34,837 nucleotides of DNA, from contig JUEF01000159.1 in assembly GCA_000802045.1 (NCBI GenBank), positions 1 through 34,837 on the forward strand, in the 5' to 3' direction. Both the position numbers and the translations under genes were made by a program. Of the stretch, positions 31,346 to 34,837 are shown in pieces. Under the pieces are notes generated by a model that worked only from the letters and a program-made list of their open reading frames with translations, had not been told where the DNA came from and did no database searches. Source of the stretch: Peptococcaceae bacterium BICA1-8. Lineage in GTDB: Bacteria > Bacillota > Peptococcia > Peptococcales > BICA1-8. Within the stretch, counting starts at the first letter, position 1. Each line of letters opens with the position of its first letter.

Positions 31346-31744
31346 CTATTCAAGGCCTTTTCTCTTACTTAATATTTCCCAGAATGCAAAAAACGAAATT
31401 GCCATTCCAAGTAACCCAGCTATGAGAATATCGTCTCGATCTAGATATTTATGAAAGGCAAGAAGTGCCAGCCATATATATATGGAGATGAAATATGAAT
31501 AGCTTGCGGCGTACATCCTTATTTTCTTGGATCGCTCATCGTCAATTGGAAAACCATCCTTCAAATCACCAACGAATCTTTTTAATACCTTAAATGAAAA
31601 AGTGATGATTAGTAATGCAACAAAAACAACAAATAATGCAGAGATGCTATTATTGTCAAGCAACCGTATTGCTAAAAAAAATAGGCCAAAAATAATTACA
31701 GAGAGCGTAGATACACTTAGGAAAAGAATTGTTTTTGACTTCAT
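31346..31744 (-). CDS. Small four-helix membrane protein (DUF2178-like)
   Basis: 132 residues with four hydrophobic segments in two pairs (about 6-27, 34-53, 83-102, 107-124) separated by the charged loop GDLKDGFPIDDERSKKIR (59-76), a D-E-R-x-x-x-I motif seen in DUF2178-like proteins. Function unknown; genes of this kind are regularly paired with small XRE regulators. ATG 31744 has AGGTATAA (GGAGGT at 31752-31757 on this strand) upstream. First gene of the two-gene unit. Confidence 0.7.
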   Translation of the reverse strand: MKSKTILFLSVSTLSVIIFGLFFLAIRLLDNNSISALFVVFVALLIITFSFKVLKRFVGDLKDGFPIDDERSKKIRMYAASYSYFISIYIWLALLAFHKYLDRDDILIAGLLGMAISFFAFWEILSKRKGLE

Positions 31745-31767
31745 TATTTATACCTCCATACTTTAAT

Positions 31768-31804
31768 GTTAGGAATACATAACTTTATGTTAGAAATATA
31801 CAAC
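31768..31804 (-). promoter_or_regulatory. Two operator-like repeats 21 bp apart
   Basis: GTTAGGAATACATAAC (31768-31783) and GTTAGAAATATACAAC (31789-31804) are two partly palindromic 16-base sites (GTT...AAC) whose starts are 21 bases, or two helix turns, apart. The second overlaps the -10 box of the XRE unit. Likely sites for the XRE regulator. Confidence 0.6.
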
Positions 31805-31823
31805 ATTAAAATAGCTTTGTCAA
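31795..31823 (-). promoter_or_regulatory. Sigma-A promoter of the XRE unit
   Basis: On the minus strand TTGACA (31823-31818), a 17-base spacer and TATATT (31800-31795). Nearly ideal, with the -10 box inside an operator-like site. Confidence 0.7.
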
Positions 31824-31870
31824 CCTCAAATTCTAAACCTCAAAGTTTTCTGATTTTGTATAAGATAAGT

Positions 31871-31992
31871 ATATAATTTTATTTTCAAGGGCGTAAAACG
31901 AACAAGAATAAGTCAAGAAAATTAATAAGTTTTAATTAATTACAGCTTCTTTACTAATTTGCGGATAACCCCATTAAAGGGTTATCTTTTTT
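31871..31992 (+). ncRNA. Possible small RNA with intrinsic terminator
   Basis: A -10-like TATAAT (about 31871-31876) is followed about 90 bases later by GATAACCC (31964-31971) / GGGTTATC (31979-31986) and TTTTTT. No open frame with a ribosome binding site lies between, and the nearest plus-strand gene upstream ends over 700 bases earlier. The terminator is clear; the RNA itself is inferred. Confidence 0.35.
31964..31992 (+). terminator. Intrinsic terminator without an upstream gene
   Basis: An eight-base-pair stem GATAACCC/GGGTTATC with a seven-base loop and six T. No protein gene is found within several hundred bases upstream on this strand. Confidence 0.75.
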
Positions 31993-32072
31993 AGTACAAT
32001 TAAAAGGTGAAATTTTGTATACTTTTTGTGGACACAGTTGTTATATGTTATGAGAGTTAAGTAAGATATATT

Positions 32073-32100
32073 GTTTTAACGGATAAGGTACCTATCCGTA
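32073..32100 (+). promoter_or_regulatory. Dyad and possible ECF promoter before the sigma gene
   Basis: ACGGATA (32079-32085) and TATCCGT (32093-32099) are exact seven-base inverted arms. The same bases can be read as an ECF-type promoter, TTTAAC, 16 bases, then CGTA, which would allow the sigma factor to transcribe its own operon. Confidence 0.4.
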
Positions 32101-32116
32101 ATTAGGGTGGTGAAAA

Positions 32117-32617
32117 ATGCGGGATGAAACTTTAGAACAGCTTTTATTAGAGGAAGCCAAGCTGGTTTTTAAACATCTTATTAAAATGGGTGCTTCCAAG
32201 GAAGATACAGAAGATATAATCCAAGAAACTTTATATAGGACCATCAAAAATATTGATGGCATTGACAGAGATAAAATGAGAGCATGGCTCTTTAAGGTAG
32301 CTATCAATAGTTATTACAACTTATACAACAAGGAAAAGCGAAGCATTATTTCCGTAAGTGATTTGCAAAATCTTATAGTATTAACTGAAAGCACTGAGGA
32401 TTACATTATAACTGAAGAAAAGAGAAGAGCTATTCAGAGAGCTTTAGATTTGCTAAAACCATCCTATAGGGAACTGCTGATTTTCAAGTATGTAACAGAG
32501 CTGTCTTATAAAGATATAGCAAGTATTTTAGAAATGAAGGAAGAAAAAATAAAAGTATATCTTTATAGAGCCAGAAATAAATTTAAAGAGATTTGGGAGG
32601 GGTTAAATCTTGGATAA
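32117..32617 (+). CDS. ECF-type RNA polymerase sigma factor
   Basis: 166 residues, with region 2 (DTEDIIQETLYRTIKNID, RAWLFKVAINSYYNLYNKEKR, about 33-80) and region 4 (YRELLIFKYVTELSYKDIASILEMKEEKIKVYLYRARNKFKE, about 118-160). A minimal sigma-70 of the ECF group that directs transcription of a small regulon in response to a signal held by its partner. ATG follows AGGGTGGTG. The last eight bases overlap the anti-sigma gene, a standard sigma/anti-sigma layout. Confidence 0.9.
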   Translation: MRDETLEQLLLEEAKLVFKHLIKMGASKEDTEDIIQETLYRTIKNIDGIDRDKMRAWLFKVAINSYYNLYNKEKRSIISVSDLQNLIVLTESTEDYIITEEKRRAIQRALDLLKPSYRELLIFKYVTELSYKDIASILEMKEEKIKVYLYRARNKFKEIWEGLNLG

Positions 32618-33686
32618 AAATAATTTTAACAATACTGAACAAAACGATGAAAAAGAATTGGATAGTCTATTTGATAACTTTAAAAATACTAAATTCAACA
32701 AGGCGATCAGAAAAGCTCAATGGCACTCAATTATAAGAAATGCATTAGTCAGTATTCTGGTAATGGGAGTTATTTTGATAGGAGGTTCTATTGCTAATAG
32801 CGGCATAAACTATCGTTTAGAAGGGCCAGTACAAATTGCAGTAGATAGTTTTAATGAAATTTCAGCACCCAATAAATATATTGGTAAAGTTTCAAGATAT
32901 CATGAAATTCTCGGCGGCAGAAATGAATATACTACTCATAAAATTATTGAAAAAAAAGTAGTAAATACAGGCGAAGGTGAATATAACTACGGTCTGTTTA
33001 AAGATTATTATGGCAACTGGATTGGTTCGGGGTCACCTCTAATCCTCGGACCAAGCTGGGATGCAGGGGACTTAGAAATGCAGAGATACAATGAATTAGG
33101 ACAAAGGGAGATGGTTTTCTTTTATCCCTTCCTGAATTATCCTAACTACAAAAATGATTTACAGCTACTAGAAAATATCAGCTCTGACAAGGTAATGGAA
33201 ATGGCTCTGTCCTTTGACCAAGCTTATAGTCTAGATGAAGTTAAGAACATATTGCCGGATAATATAACCTTAGCATGGTATTGGATAGATGATTTAAACG
33301 AACAAAAAAAGACAGAAAGCAAACCACGTATGGAAAAGCAACAGCAAAATGATGGTACAACATATGAGGTAGACTATCCTGCGAGGATACGTTCCGAAGA
33401 AACCGCCTATGGAATTAAGGCTTATAATGCTAATGGCGACCTACGGGAGGATCCTCTACAGCATTTTATCTGGGCACTACATCACGGAATGGAGTATAAT
33501 ACAAGGTTTAAAGGTGAATTTGAGCGGATTTATAATAACATCGTAGGTCAAGATGGTGAACTAACCCATGAAGATATTAAGGTTTGGGGAGTTGTTGTTA
33601 CTGGGAATGTTGAAAATCTAAAAATCCTTAATAAACTACCCTTTATTAAGGCATCTTCATTAGGAGTAGTTACGGGGAAATATTAA
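32610..33686 (+). CDS. Membrane anti-sigma factor (sigma-regulator N/C type)
   Basis: 358 residues. A cytoplasmic N-terminus (1-44, including KFNKAIRKAQW) precedes one membrane helix (about 45-64, ALVSILVMGVILIGGSIA) and a large outside domain rich in Tyr, Asn and Glu. This matches the Sigma_reg_N/Sigma_reg_C (PF13800/PF13791) regulators of Bacillus and Clostridia ECF sigma factors: the inner part holds the sigma factor and the outer part senses the envelope. TTG start with GGGAGGGG upstream, overlapping the sigma gene by eight bases. Signal and regulon unknown. Confidence 0.82.
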   Translation: MDKNNFNNTEQNDEKELDSLFDNFKNTKFNKAIRKAQWHSIIRNALVSILVMGVILIGGSIANSGINYRLEGPVQIAVDSFNEISAPNKYIGKVSRYHEILGGRNEYTTHKIIEKKVVNTGEGEYNYGLFKDYYGNWIGSGSPLILGPSWDAGDLEMQRYNELGQREMVFFYPFLNYPNYKNDLQLLENISSDKVMEMALSFDQAYSLDEVKNILPDNITLAWYWIDDLNEQKKTESKPRMEKQQQNDGTTYEVDYPARIRSEETAYGIKAYNANGDLREDPLQHFIWALHHGMEYNTRFKGEFERIYNNIVGQDGELTHEDIKVWGVVVTGNVENLKILNKLPFIKASSLGVVTGKY

Positions 33687-34016
33687 AATTATTCTTTAAA
33701 CTTATGCAACCCGTTCATGACTCACTCTAAGACCATCCACTATAAATGAAAAATAACAAAAGCGATAAACATTAAGCAGAAATTCTGCCTAGTTATCGCT
33801 TCCTTTTTTAAAAAAAGGATATTTACTGATAATACTTCTTCGTATTCATAAACTCATGCACATCATTTAAAGCTTCGCCAAATAACCTTTTTTAACTGTT
33901 TAATCATAAAAAATGTTATATTAGGTAAGACGCGGATGCAAGTGCAGAAAATATGCAACCTTCTGTTTTAATACTATCTTTATTACAATTAACAAAGTTT
34001 AAGGAGAATAAGCTAA
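33687..34016. other. Intergenic region before the nucleoid-associated gene
   Basis: 330 bases holding the terminator at 33760-33810 and then AT-rich sequence with the ribosome binding site AAGGAG (34001-34006). A minus-strand frame (33823-33891) reads like a protein tail (LFGEALNDVHEFMNTKKYYQ, stop) but is closed by a stop codon 23 codons upstream and may be chance or a remnant. Confidence 0.45.
33760..33810 (+). terminator. Terminator of the sigma/anti-sigma operon
   Basis: AAGCGATAA (33760-33768) pairs with TTATCGCTT (33793-33801), with GCAGAA/TTCTGC as an inner stem, followed by six T after CC. Confidence 0.8.
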
Positions 34017-34837
34017 GTGGATAAAAAAATTATAATTGACAGCATAATAGTTCATATTTTAGATAATTCATTAGGTACGCCTGTACTATCTGATAATCTA
34101 CATAATTCAAATAATGATATAAACGAATTTATCGAAAAACATTTACAAAAAAGTATTTATGATTCTAACATAAAAGTAGCTTGCTTTAATCAAGAAGAAA
34201 ATAAAATTAACCAACTATGCAAGATGCTTTTCGAAGATAATGAAAAATTTGCATTTATCTCAAAAGAAATGGCAGAAAAACTATATAAAATAATGCTGGC
34301 AAAACCCGGATATTCCCTCAGCCGATATAGCTTTTGTTTTGTTAGAGTTAGAAGGAATCAAGCACCTTGCAATTTTGAAATTTAATTATAGAGATTCTTA
34401 CATACATTATGTAGAGAATTCCGAATTAGGTAAGATTAACTCTATTATAAAGCAAAAAACTGCACTACCTAATGAAAATCAGAAAATTGATGAATTCGTT
34501 TATATTAATTTAAGCAACTTTGCAATAAGACTTCTAGAGAAAAAAAATGAAATAGATGGTGAAAAGGAATTTTATCTCTCTAAATTATTTTTAAGATGTA
34601 CAAGCGAAATTTCGGGTAAGGAAAAAATTAAGGTGCTTGAGAAAACTGCTAATAATATAATTACAAAATATTATGGTGAGCAGGAAATAGAAAAAAGGAT
34701 AGACTTTAAAAATATGATTAATGAAGATTTAGAAGAGTTAAGAAAGATAGATGTTGAAAGAGTTGCAAATGAAGTTTTTGGAAATGTGCCAGAAATTAAA
34801 GAAAATTATATTCAGGAAGTTCAAAAAAAAGGAGTTA
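34017..34837 (+). pseudogene. Nucleoid-associated (NA37-family) protein, frameshifted, partial
   Basis: The first frame (GTG 34017, AAGGAG upstream) gives the NA37-type start IIVHILDNSLGTPVLSD and continues to about residue 97, then leaves the family pattern and stops at 34385. In the next frame the family sequence continues without a gap: PDIPSADIAFVLLELEG, then LAILKFNYRDSYIHYV, to the window edge. One extra base in AAAACCC (34301-34307) explains this. NA37/YejK-like proteins bind DNA or modified nucleotides near the nucleoid; several are part of defence or phage-related loci, but nothing nearby shows that here. The gene runs off the right end. A sequencing or assembly error at the A4C3 run cannot be ruled out. 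Confidence 0.75.

Larger units (their letters stand above)
31745..32116. other. Regulatory region between the XRE unit and the sigma operon
   Basis: 372 bases without a protein gene. From left to right: ribosome binding site and operators of the XRE unit, its promoter, a possible small RNA (31871-31992) ending in a good terminator, and the dyad/promoter region of the sigma factor gene (32073-32100). Confidence 0.6.

Noticed and set aside
33823..33891. Minus-strand tail LFGEALNDVHEFMNTKKYYQ
   Set aside because: It reads like a protein end, but only 22 codons are open before an upstream stop, and I cannot tie it to a family. It is too short to claim a remnant gene.

Overview
The window looks like chromosome from a low-GC, anaerobic Gram-positive bacterium of the Clostridia, possibly Peptococcaceae-like; the species cannot be named from sequence. 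The signs are AT-rich DNA, strong AAGGAGG-type ribosome binding sites, frequent TTG/GTG starts, tandem T-box leaders, DUF2935/YtxH/MpsC-type Firmicute proteins, a NiFe hydrogenase and an ECF sigma/anti-sigma pair. No rRNA, tRNA, CRISPR array, transposase or phage module was recognised.

Layout. 1-6.8 kb: an HPP-family membrane protein (-), then two T-box leaders in series driving a Glu/Leu/Phe/Val-dehydrogenase-family enzyme and a three-gene TrpXYZ-type ABC importer, closed by a strong terminator; then a DUF2935 protein (-). 7-9.8 kb: a GNAT acetyltransferase, a fused MFS-LuxR regulator (-) and a small MpsC/DUF2294 protein. 10-15.8 kb: one 1906-residue secreted surface protein built from many beta-rich modules. 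16.2-20.5 kb: a compact four-gene operon of a polytopic membrane protein, a radical SAM/SPASM enzyme with unusual cysteine spacing, a coiled-coil protein with an N-terminal NSSSTSF tag, and an unrecognised protein with an apparent internal duplication. This is the best candidate for an undescribed system. The promoter region of this operon is a diverged copy of the one in front of the MpsC gene.

20.6-26 kb: a cupin (-) and a TetR-controlled RND efflux pair with palindromic operators before tetR and before the pump genes. 26-29 kb (-): a cytochrome b5-like protein and the small and large subunits of a NiFe hydrogenase. The small subunit has Asn for one proximal-cluster Cys, and the large subunit ends exactly at the metal-binding His. 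29-31.7 kb: a DUF948-like/YtxH pair, a deletion-damaged YihY/BrkB gene, and an XRE regulator with a small membrane protein behind two operator-like repeats. 32-33.7 kb: ECF sigma factor and membrane anti-sigma. 34 kb to the end: a nucleoid-associated (NA37) gene with a one-base frameshift that runs off the window.

Several broken genes lie in the last 9 kb: a TRAP-transporter DctP tail, a BrkB deletion, the NA37 frameshift and a start-less ORF behind the hydrogenase. This suggests local gene decay, or in single cases sequencing error. All family assignments come from reading motifs by eye, without database searches.
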